The notes under the pieces: generated by a model
The model's input: the letters and a program-made list of their open reading frames with translations, nothing else
Told to the model about the DNA's origin: nothing
Databases searched by the model: none
Part shown: positions 57,759-64,000 of the stretch, in pieces
Numbering within the stretch: position 1 is the stretch's first letter
Layout of the letters: every line of letters begins with the position of its first letter
Assembly (NCBI RefSeq): GCF_030063145.1
Contig: NZ_JASISM010000001.1
Span: 682,001 to 746,000 of the forward strand
DNA: 64,000 bases
Source: Cryobacterium sp. PH31-L1
GTDB lineage: Bacteria; Actinomycetota; Actinomycetes; Actinomycetales; Microbacteriaceae
Direction of reading: 5' to 3'
Translations under genes and position numbers: made by a program

Positions 57759-58913
57759 GTGGCTGCAATCAACTTGGGGATGCCCAAAGTACCTGAGGTA
57801 CTCGCTCCCAGACGTAAATCCCGTCAAATCAAGGTCGGAAAGGTCCTGGTCGGTGGCAATGCTCAAGTGAGCGTGCAATCGATGACGACCACTCCGACGA
57901 CGAACATCAACGCGACGCTGCAGCAGATCGCCGAGCTCACGGCGACCGGCTGCGACATCGTGCGGGTTGCCGTGCCAACGCGTGATGACGCAGAAGCCCT
58001 GCCGATCATCGCGAAGAAGAGCCAGATCCCGGTGATCGCGGACATCCACTTTCAGCCGAACTACGTCTTCGCCGCGATCGACGCCGGCTGCGCCGCCGTG
58101 CGGGTCAACCCTGGCAACATCCGCAAGTTCGACGATCAGGTCGGCAAGATCGCTGCTGCAGCCAAGGCCGCCGGTGTCAGCCTGCGCATCGGCGTCAACG
58201 CCGGCTCGCTCGAGCCGAGCCTCATGCAGAAGTACGGAAAGGCCACCCCGGAGGCGCTCGTGGAGAGCGCCGTCTGGGAAGCGAGCCTGTTCGAGGAGCA
58301 CGACTTTCACGACTTCAAGATCTCGGTCAAGCACAACGACCCGGTCATCATGGTCAAGGCCTACCGGCTGCTCGCCGAGCGCGGCGACTGGCCGTTACAC
58401 CTCGGAGTGACCGAGGCCGGCCCGAGCTTTCAGGGCACCATCAAGAGCGCCACGGCCTTCGGCATCCTGCTCGGCGAGGGTATCGGAGACACCATCCGCG
58501 TGTCGCTGAGCGCCCCGCCGGTCGAGGAGATCAAGGTGGGCCTGCAGATCCTGCAGTCGCTCAACCTGCGCGAACGCAAGCTGGAGATCGTTTCCTGCCC
58601 GAGTTGTGGCCGGGCCCAGGTAGACGTCTACAAGCTCGCCAACGATGTCACCGACGGGCTCGAGGGCATGACTGTGCCGCTGCGCGTCGCGGTCATGGGT
58701 TGCGTCGTCAACGGACCGGGCGAGGCCCGCGAGGCCGACCTCGGTGTCGCGAGCGGAAACGGCAAGGGCCAGATCTTCGTGCGCGGCGAGGTCATCAAGA
58801 CCGTCCCGGAGTCCGAGATCGTGAAGACGCTCATCGAAGAAGCCAACCGTCTCGCAGCCGAGATGCCCGCTGCCGAGTTGGGCAGTCCGACGGTCTCCGT
58901 CGGCGCGAAGTAG
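57759..58913 (+). CDS. ispG: 4-hydroxy-3-methylbut-2-en-1-yl diphosphate synthase
   Basis: A 384-residue iron-sulfur enzyme of the MEP pathway (MEcPP to HMBPP). [22 protein letters not shown] and VAVPTRDDA are N-terminal signatures. The [4Fe-4S] Cys ligands are in SCPSCGRAQ and [14 protein letters not shown] 57759 is used. In many actinobacteria it lies just after the dxr-rip genes; here an intervening block separates them. Confidence 0.97.
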   Translation: MAAINLGMPKVPEVLAPRRKSRQIKVGKVLVGGNAQVSVQSMTTTPTTNINATLQQIAELTATGCDIVRVAVPTRDDAEALPIIAKKSQIPVIADIHFQPNYVFAAIDAGCAAVRVNPGNIRKFDDQVGKIAAAAKAAGVSLRIGVNAGSLEPSLMQKYGKATPEALVESAVWEASLFEEHDFHDFKISVKHNDPVIMVKAYRLLAERGDWPLHLGVTEAGPSFQGTIKSATAFGILLGEGIGDTIRVSLSAPPVEEIKVGLQILQSLNLRERKLEIVSCPSCGRAQVDVYKLANDVTDGLEGMTVPLRVAVMGCVVNGPGEAREADLGVASGNGKGQIFVRGEVIKTVPESEIVKTLIEEANRLAAEMPAAELGSPTVSVGAK

Positions 58914-58925
58914 CATTCCCGATTC

Positions 58926-58984
58926 GCGAAAGCGGGTGAACGGTCGCTTGAGCACACGCCAGGCAACAGTTCACCCGCTTTCGC
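58926..58984. repeat. 16-bp perfect inverted repeat after ispG
   Basis: GCGAAAGCGGGTGAAC (58926-58941) and GTTCACCCGCTTTCGC (58969-58984) are exact reverse complements, separated by 27 nt. It starts 12 nt after the ispG stop and has no U-tract, so it may be a terminator, a protein-binding site or a REP-like repeat. Confidence 0.7.
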
Positions 58985-59019
58985 AGGACGCGGCATCCGA
59001 TTGTTGGGTGAAGCGCGGG

Positions 59020-59055
59020 TTGCGCATCTTGCAGGTGTAAGAATATACTTGCACC
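59020..59055 (+). promoter_or_regulatory. Promoter with overlapping dyad operator
   Basis: TTGCGC (59020-59025), an 18-nt spacer and TATACT (59044-59049). GGTGTAAG (59034-59041) and CTTGCACC (59048-59055) form an inverted repeat with one mismatch that covers the -10, as expected for autorepression by the following HTH protein. Confidence 0.6.
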
Positions 59056-59071
59056 CATCAGGAGGTGTCGA

Positions 59072-59392
59072 GTGAACACCGAACAGCTGAGCGCAACCCT
59101 CGCGGCGGTCGCCAGTCCGCAACGGATGCTGATCCTCGCCGAACTGCAGGGCGGGCGTGTGCACATCAGCGAGCTGGCGCGTCGCGTCGGTATGTCTCGT
59201 GCCCTGCTCTACATGCACCTGGCAAAACTCGAGGCAAGCGGATTTGTCACGACGTCGCTGGAACTCTCCCGGGAGGGAACCGCGCTCAAGCACGTCGCCT
59301 TGGCGCCATTCTCAATCATCGTCACCATCGACACCATCGCCGAGGCCGTGGCAAACGCTGCGGTAATCAACCAACAGGGGCAAACACCATGA
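59072..59392 (+). CDS. Small ArsR-like winged-helix regulator
   Basis: A 106-residue HTH protein. AAVASPQRMLILAELQGG and ISELARRVGMSRALLYMHLAKLEASGFV form the ArsR/DUF-type winged helix, and VTTSLELSREGTALKHVALA the wing. It has no metal-binding Cys pair. The C-terminal helix (VTIDTIAEAVANAAV) probably dimerises. GTG 59072 follows AGGAGG. It overlaps a small membrane protein gene by 4 nt, with an operator-like dyad upstream. Confidence 0.85.
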   Translation: MNTEQLSATLAAVASPQRMLILAELQGGRVHISELARRVGMSRALLYMHLAKLEASGFVTTSLELSREGTALKHVALAPFSIIVTIDTIAEAVANAAVINQQGQTP

Positions 59393-59625
59393 ACTTCGAC
59401 TTCGCGTATCTCGTTCCCATCGTCGCGATCATCGGCGGAATCACCTACGCGATCTTCAAGCTGCACTTCCGGTCACGTCGGCAGGCAGCCGGTTCCGAGG
59501 GGTCGGCCGCCCTGACGCGCGCGCTGGCGGAGAGCGCTGCGACCAACGCCGCCCTCCTAGAAAAACTAACCGCGATGGATGCCAGACTGGTCGCCATCGA
59601 GCGCACCCTAAGTGAGGTCGGCTGA
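59389..59625 (+). CDS. Small membrane-anchored coiled-coil protein
   Basis: A 78-residue protein. One N-terminal membrane helix (YLVPIVAIIGGITYAIFKL, residues 7-25) is followed by a basic segment and an Ala/Leu-rich coiled coil (about 40-77). Coupled by ATGA to the HTH gene upstream; the pair may be a regulator and the membrane protein it controls. No known family is recognised. Confidence 0.7.
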   Translation: MNFDFAYLVPIVAIIGGITYAIFKLHFRSRRQAAGSEGSAALTRALAESAATNAALLEKLTAMDARLVAIERTLSEVG

Positions 59626-59660
59626 ACCAAGCAGTGGGGGAGCGGATCGCGGCGCGCGCG

Positions 59661-59672
59661 TAAGGTAGACGG
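59661..59672 (+). promoter_or_regulatory. Leaderless -10 of proS
   Basis: TAAGGT (59661-59666), then 6 nt and GTG 59673. No Shine-Dalgarno sequence is present. Confidence 0.5.
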
Positions 59673-61436
59673 GTGCCTACACGTCTCTCCAACTACTTCC
59701 TCCGTACTCTCCGCGAAGACCCCTCCGACGCCGAGGTGACCAGCCACCGCCTGCTCGTGCGGGCCGGCTACATCCGTCGCCAAGCCCCGGGCATTTTCGC
59801 CTGGCTGCCGCTCGGCCTGCGGGTGAAAGCGAAAGTGGAGCGCATCATCCGTGAAGAGATGACTGCGGCCGGCGCGCACGAGGTGCACTTCCCGGCCCTG
59901 CTGCCGCGCGAACCCTACGAACTGACCGGTCGCTGGGACGAATACGGCGAGGGTCTGTTTCGCCTGAAGGACCGCAAGGGCTCCGACATGCTGCTCGCGC
60001 CGACGCACGAAGAGGTCTTCGCTCTGCTCGTGAAAGACCTGTACAGCAGCTACAAGGACCTGCCACTGTCGATCTACCAGATCCAGGACAAGTACCGCGA
60101 CGAGGCACGCTCCCGCGGCGGACTGCTGCGCGGCCGAGAGTTCACCATGAAGGATGCCTACTCCTTCGACTACACCGACGCCGGCCTCGACCTGAGCTAC
60201 CAGCAGCAGCGCGACGCCTACGAGCGCATCTTCGCCCGCTTCGGCCTCGAATACGCGATCGTTCAAGCGGATGCCGGCGCTATGGGTGGCTCCAAGAGCG
60301 AAGAATTTCTGCACCCGACTCCCGTCGGCGAGGACACCTTCGTGCGCAGCCCCGGCGGCTACGCGGCCAACATCGAGGCGTTCCGCACCCTCGTTCCGGA
60401 GAGCAAAGACTTCGGCGGGCTCCCCGCCGCGCAGGTCTTCGACACCCCGAACACCCCCACCATCCAGACGCTGGTCGACAAGGCCAACGCCGAGCACCCC
60501 CGCCTCGATGGGCGCGAGTGGACCGCAGCCGACACGCTCAAGAACGTCGTACTCGCCCTGACCAGTCTTGACGGAACGCGCGAACTCATCGCGATCGGCG
60601 TTCCCGGCGACCGCGAGGTCGACCTGAAGCGCGTCGAGGTAGCGTTCGCTCCCGCCGAGGTCGAGGCTGCAAACGAGGGTGACTTCGCCAAAAACCCGGG
60701 CCTGGTCAAGGGCTACATCGGCCCGTGGAGCGCCCAGGGTGCCGTTCTTGGTACCAAATCGACCACCGGCATCCGTTTTCTGGTCGACCCGCGCGTGGTC
60801 GCCGGCACCGAGTGGATCACCGGCGCCAACGAAGACAATCGGCACGTGTTCGGCCTCGTCGCGGGCCGTGACTTCGCCATCGACGACGTGGTCGAGTCCT
60901 CCGACGTGCGCGGCGGCGACCCGGCCCCCGACGGAAGTGGCCCGGTCGAACTCATCCGCGGCATGGAAATCGGTCACGTGTTCCAGCTGGGTCGCAAGTA
61001 CGCCGAAGTGCTCGGCCTGAAGGTTCTCGATGAGAACGGCAAGCTGGTCACGGTCACGATGGGTTCATACGGCATTGGCGTCACCCGCATCCTCGCGGTC
61101 ATCGCCGAACTCAACAACGATGCCAAGGGCCTGATCTGGCCCGAATCGGTCACGCCATTCGACGTGCACGTGATCGCCACCGGCCGGGACGAGATCGTCT
61201 TCGACACCTCGGAGGCCGTCGTTGCTGCCATCGAGGCCACCGGCCGCGAGGTGCTCTACGATGACCGCCGCAAGGTGTCGCCGGGTGTCAAGTTCGGTGA
61301 CGCCGAGCTCATCGGCGTGCCGTGGATCGTCATCGTCGGCCGCGGCGCCGCCGACGGCATCGTCGAGCTGTGGGACCGCCGCAGCGGCGACCGCGAGCAG
61401 GTCGACGTCGCTGACGTCGCCAAGCACTTCGTCTAA
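59673..61436 (+). CDS. proS: Prolyl-tRNA synthetase
   Basis: A 587-residue class II synthetase of the long bacterial type (ProS with an editing insertion). Motif 2 lies around [21 protein letters not shown], the editing domain spans about residues 225-400, and motif 3 is [13 protein letters not shown]. The C-terminal anticodon-binding domain begins near VHVIATG. GTG 59673 gives the usual N-terminus [10 protein letters not shown]. Confidence 0.97.
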   Translation: MPTRLSNYFLRTLREDPSDAEVTSHRLLVRAGYIRRQAPGIFAWLPLGLRVKAKVERIIREEMTAAGAHEVHFPALLPREPYELTGRWDEYGEGLFRLKDRKGSDMLLAPTHEEVFALLVKDLYSSYKDLPLSIYQIQDKYRDEARSRGGLLRGREFTMKDAYSFDYTDAGLDLSYQQQRDAYERIFARFGLEYAIVQADAGAMGGSKSEEFLHPTPVGEDTFVRSPGGYAANIEAFRTLVPESKDFGGLPAAQVFDTPNTPTIQTLVDKANAEHPRLDGREWTAADTLKNVVLALTSLDGTRELIAIGVPGDREVDLKRVEVAFAPAEVEAANEGDFAKNPGLVKGYIGPWSAQGAVLGTKSTTGIRFLVDPRVVAGTEWITGANEDNRHVFGLVAGRDFAIDDVVESSDVRGGDPAPDGSGPVELIRGMEIGHVFQLGRKYAEVLGLKVLDENGKLVTVTMGSYGIGVTRILAVIAELNNDAKGLIWPESVTPFDVHVIATGRDEIVFDTSEAVVAAIEATGREVLYDDRRKVSPGVKFGDAELIGVPWIVIVGRGAADGIVELWDRRSGDREQVDVADVAKHFV

Positions 61437-61449
61437 CGAGTCAGTATCG

Positions 61450-61492
61450 AGAACGGATGCTGCCGGCTGGCCCCGCCGGCAGCATCCGTTCT
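61450..61492 (+). terminator. Long terminator hairpin after proS
   Basis: A perfect 18-bp stem (61450-61467 with 61475-61492) and a 7-nt loop begin 14 nt after the proS stop. No U-run follows, as is common for terminators of high-GC actinobacteria. Confidence 0.75.
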
Positions 61493-61634
61493 GCAGCGAA
61501 CCCGCCGTAACCGGCCCAGTCCGGGCGAGTGGGTGACGGGGCGCCGCAGATTCGGGTACCGTAGTATTCAGCCCGCTGCGCGGTTTCGCGGCGGCAAGAT
61601 CATGCGACTAGATCGTACGTAGAGGAGGCCGGCC

Positions 61635-62672
61635 ATGGACATCGACCTCAGTGTTTTGCGGCTACTGGAGCGCGAAAAAGAGATTCCCTTCGAGGAACTC
61701 GTGCAAATCATCGAACAGGCGATTCTGACCGCCTATGTCAAGCACATCCAGCAGGACGTCACGAAGTTTGAAGCTTCGAAGATTGCTGAAGCCAAGCACG
61801 ATATCCAGGAAGTGCCCGAAGCGCGTGTCGTTCTCGACCGCAAGTCCGGGCACGTGGATATCTACATTCCCGAGCACGACGACGAGGGCAACGTCATCGG
61901 CGAAGCCGTCGACAACCCGACCGACTTCGGTCGTATTGCGGCCTTCGCTGCCAAGCAGGTCATCAACCAGCGTCTGCGCGACCTGGCCGACGATGCCGTG
62001 CTCGGCGAGTTCAAAGGCCGCGAGGGCGACATCGTCGCCGGTATCATCCAGCAGGGTCCGAACCCGCGCATGATCCACGTCGACCTCGGTACCATCGAAG
62101 CGATCATGCCCCCCGAGGAGCAGGTTCCCACCGAGAGCTACGTGCACGGAGCGCGCATTCGCGTGTTCGTCACGGCCGTCGGTCGCGGACTCAAGGGCCC
62201 GCAGATCACCGTGTCGCGCACCCACCCGTCGCTCGTGCGCAAGCTGTTCGCACTCGAGGTCCCCGAGATTGCCAGTGGAGTCGTCGAGATCGTGTCACTC
62301 GCCCGCGAAGCCGGTCACCGCACCAAGATCGCCGTGCGCGCGACCGAGCCCGGCGTCAACGCCAAGGGCGCCTGCATCGGCGAGCTCGGCCAGCGCGTGC
62401 GCGCCGTGACCGTGGAACTGGGCAACGAGAAGATCGACATCGTCGACTTCTCGCCCGACCTCGCGACCTTCGTCGCGAGCGCGCTGTCGCCGGCCAAGGT
62501 GACCAGCGCCTACGTGATCGACGAGTCGATCAAGGCCGTGCGAGCCCTCGTGCCCGACTACCAGCTCTCGCTCGCCATCGGTAAAGAGGGCCAGAATGCT
62601 CGCCTCGCTGCCAAGCTCACCGGCGCGAAAATCGACATTCAGCCGGATAGCATTCTGGAGGATGCCGAATAG
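61635..62672 (+). CDS. nusA: Transcription termination/antitermination factor NusA
   Basis: A 345-residue protein with the N-terminal RNA-polymerase-binding domain (about 1-125), the S1 domain (residues 130-200, GDIVAGIIQQGPNPRMIHVD) and two KH domains (IAVRATEPGVNAKGACIG; LAIGKEGQNARLAAKLTG). It lacks the C-terminal acidic repeats of E. coli, as usual in actinobacteria. ATG 61635 follows AGAGGAGG. The 198-nt gap upstream holds the proS terminator and no rimP gene, which normally precedes nusA. Confidence 0.96.
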   Translation: MDIDLSVLRLLEREKEIPFEELVQIIEQAILTAYVKHIQQDVTKFEASKIAEAKHDIQEVPEARVVLDRKSGHVDIYIPEHDDEGNVIGEAVDNPTDFGRIAAFAAKQVINQRLRDLADDAVLGEFKGREGDIVAGIIQQGPNPRMIHVDLGTIEAIMPPEEQVPTESYVHGARIRVFVTAVGRGLKGPQITVSRTHPSLVRKLFALEVPEIASGVVEIVSLAREAGHRTKIAVRATEPGVNAKGACIGELGQRVRAVTVELGNEKIDIVDFSPDLATFVASALSPAKVTSAYVIDESIKAVRALVPDYQLSLAIGKEGQNARLAAKLTGAKIDIQPDSILEDAE

Positions 62673-62680
62673 GGGGTACG

Positions 62681-62938
62681 ATGGACTCCGTAAGAACGTG
62701 TATTGGCTGCCGTTCGCGCGCCCCTCGATCCTCACTTTTGCGGATCGTTGCTGGGAAATCAGAAATTGTAGTGGATGAAACCGCCACAATCCCCGGTAGA
62801 GGTGCGTGGCTGCACGCCCGTGAATCGTGCTTTCAGGATGCCGTAAGGCGACACGCTTTCGGGCGTGCCTTTCGCGTGACCAGGTCACTGGACGCGAAAC
62901 AACTAGAGAACAGGCTGAATTGGCTTATGGATAACTAA
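62681..62938 (+). CDS. ylxR: YlxR/RnpM-like nucleic-acid-binding protein
   Basis: An 85-residue DUF448 protein. The signature RTCIGCRSRAPRSSLLRIV and PGRGAWLHARESCF are intact. Related proteins bind RNase P RNA in Firmicutes. It follows nusA by 8 nt with an AGGGGG ribosome-binding site, in the usual nusA-ylxR-infB order. Confidence 0.93.
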   Translation: MDSVRTCIGCRSRAPRSSLLRIVAGKSEIVVDETATIPGRGAWLHARESCFQDAVRRHAFGRAFRVTRSLDAKQLENRLNWLMDN

Positions 62939-62986
62939 TGAGCGGCTCGAAATGAGACCCGTCCGTTACTAACGGTCTGCCCCTTT

Positions 62987-63002
62987 CCGGGTGCAGACCC
63001 GG
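62987..63002 (+). promoter_or_regulatory. Hairpin in the infB translation-initiation region
   Basis: CCGGGT-GCAG-ACCCGG (62987-63002) forms a 6-bp GC-rich stem that ends about 3 nt before the CAGGAG ribosome-binding site of infB. It could tune initiation; it could also be chance in GC-rich sequence. Confidence 0.3.
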
Positions 63003-63014
63003 AACAGGAGAATT

Positions 63015-64000
63015 GTGGCTGCGAAACCACGCGTGCACGAGATCGCTACCGAACTCGGACTCGAAAGCAAGGATGTCCTTGCTAAATTGAAAGAAATGGG
63101 CGAGTTCGTTAAAGGACCGTCTTCCAGTGTTGAACCGCCCGTAGCGCGTCGCCTTCGCGTCGCCCTCGAAGCCGTCAGCGCCGCCGCCAAGGCTGCAACG
63201 CCCGCGCCCGCTGCCAGTGCTGCTGCCAGTACTGCAACGTCGGCTCGTCCGAGCCACGGCGCCAAGCCGGGCGCTCGTCCGGGCCCGAAGCCCGCTGCCG
63301 AACCGGTTGCCCCGGCCGTGTCCGAGGTCGCTCCCGCAGCGGATGCCGCGCCCCTTCCGGTCGCGCCGCTCACCGTCGCCGAGCGCCAGACGCAGGCGGC
63401 CGAGAAGGCTGCCGCCGCCGAGAAGGCTGCTGCTGCCGACAAGGCCGCTGCCGCTGAGGCCGCCGCCAAGCCCAGCACCGATACCCCTGAAGCGAAGACC
63501 ACGGAAGGATCGGCTACGCCGGTCAAGCCGGGTATGCCTCGCCCCGGAGCTGCACGACCGGGCAATAACCCGTTCGCCAGCAACCAGGGCATGGGTCAGC
63601 GTCCGGCCCAGCCGCCGCGTCCGGGTAACAACCCGTTCGCGAGTGCGCAGGGCATGGGCCAGCGCCCCGCAACACCCACCCCGAGCAACATTCCGCGTCC
63701 TGCGGCGCCTCGCCCCGGCGCGCCGCGCCCCGGCGGACCCGGCCAGGCTGCACGCCCGACCGGTTTCGGTCAGCGTCCGGGCGCTTTCCAGCGTCCAGGC
63801 GGGGCTCCGGGTGGAGCCGGTGGAGCACGCCCCGGATTCACTCGTCCCGGTGCTCCCGCCGGAGCTCCCGGTTTCGGCCCGCCTCGTCCCGCCGGTGGCG
63901 GCGGTGGAGCCGGTCGCGGTCGCGGTCCGGGCGGTGGCACCGCTGGTGCCTTCGGTCGCGGTGGCGGCAAGAACAAGGCGCGTAAGTCGAAGCGCACGAA
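63015..64000 (+). CDS. infB: Translation initiation factor IF-2, 5' part
   Basis: 328 codons run to the window edge. The IF2 N-terminal motif [27 protein letters not shown] is followed by a long low-complexity Ala/Pro/Gly-rich linker, including two copies of a unit with NNPFAS and QGMGQRPA (about residues 180-220), and a Gly/Arg-rich segment before KNKARKSKR. The GTPase domain lies outside the window. GTG 63015 follows CAGGAG. Confidence 0.96.
   Translation, partial: MAAKPRVHEIATELGLESKDVLAKLKEMGEFVKGPSSSVEPPVARRLRVALEAVSAAAKAATPAPAASAAASTATSARPSHGAKPGARPGPKPAAEPVAPAVSEVAPAADAAPLPVAPLTVAERQTQAAEKAAAAEKAAAADKAAAAEAAAKPSTDTPEAKTTEGSATPVKPGMPRPGAARPGNNPFASNQGMGQRPAQPPRPGNNPFASAQGMGQRPATPTPSNIPRPAAPRPGAPRPGGPGQAARPTGFGQRPGAFQRPGGAPGGAGGARPGFTRPGAPAGAPGFGPPRPAGGGGGAGRGRGPGGGTAGAFGRGGGKNKARKSKRT

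Noticed and set aside
63540..63680. Repeated [14 protein letters not shown] units in IF-2 as something novel
   Set aside because: Low-complexity Gly/Pro/Ala linkers with internal duplications are usual in actinobacterial IF-2.

Overview
The window is a high-GC, densely packed chromosomal segment of an actinobacterium. Gene content and order (sua5–wecA–atpI–atpBEFHAGDC, dxr–M50 protease, proS–nusA–ylxR–infB), heavy GTG start use and many 4-nt ATGA overlaps point to the family Microbacteriaceae (Cryobacterium/Leifsonia-like). The genus is inference. I see no rRNA, tRNA, CRISPR, transposase, prophage or plasmid functions, so it reads as ordinary chromosome with catabolic and regulatory accessory blocks. 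No stretch over 300 bases lacks a gene.

Layout. 1-9425: 3' end of sua5, a WecA/TagO-type glycosyltransferase, AtpI and the complete F1Fo ATP synthase operon. 9442-18194: YaaA, malate dehydrogenase, O6-alkylguanine methyltransferase, aldo/keto reductase, a two-gene heterodimeric ABC exporter with one degenerate ATP site, and a DUF4192 protein. 18270-21746: a putrescine/diamine catabolic module (Lrp regulator, class III aminotransferase, divergent aldehyde dehydrogenase). 21831-27645: PP2C phosphatase, PadR/HAAS pair, PhnA-like zinc ribbon, zinc-ribbon-FHA protein and a large membrane-anchored FtsK/EccC-like ATPase with no WXG100 or other type VII partners in view. 27642-33549: alanine dehydrogenase, the potDABC polyamine importer and a decayed lipid-kinase pseudogene. 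33546-39806: asparaginase, two GABA-type aminotransferases, OsmC protein, a second PadR/HAAS pair and two palindromic intergenic elements. 39848-44976: acyltransferase, dxr, an antisense lipoprotein plus Ser/Thr kinase pair, and an M50 site-2 protease.

44977-57708 separates the protease from ispG, genes that are near neighbours in many actinobacteria. It holds a NarL-type two-component system, a SHOCT protein, a thiolase and a divergent nine-gene operon (Liv-type ABC importer, acyl-CoA ligase, TetR regulator, two alpha/beta hydrolases). That operon looks like a dedicated uptake and activation route for an unidentified carboxylic acid or ester. 57759-64000: ispG, a small HTH/membrane-protein pair, proS, nusA, ylxR and the 5' part of infB. 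No rimP lies between proS and nusA.

Functionally, the polyamine importer, diamine aminotransferase, aldehyde dehydrogenase, two GABA aminotransferases, alanine dehydrogenase and asparaginase form a dispersed nitrogen/polyamine catabolic region. A recurring sequence signal is a -10-like hexamer exactly 6 nt before the start codon of at least ten genes, which indicates leaderless transcription.
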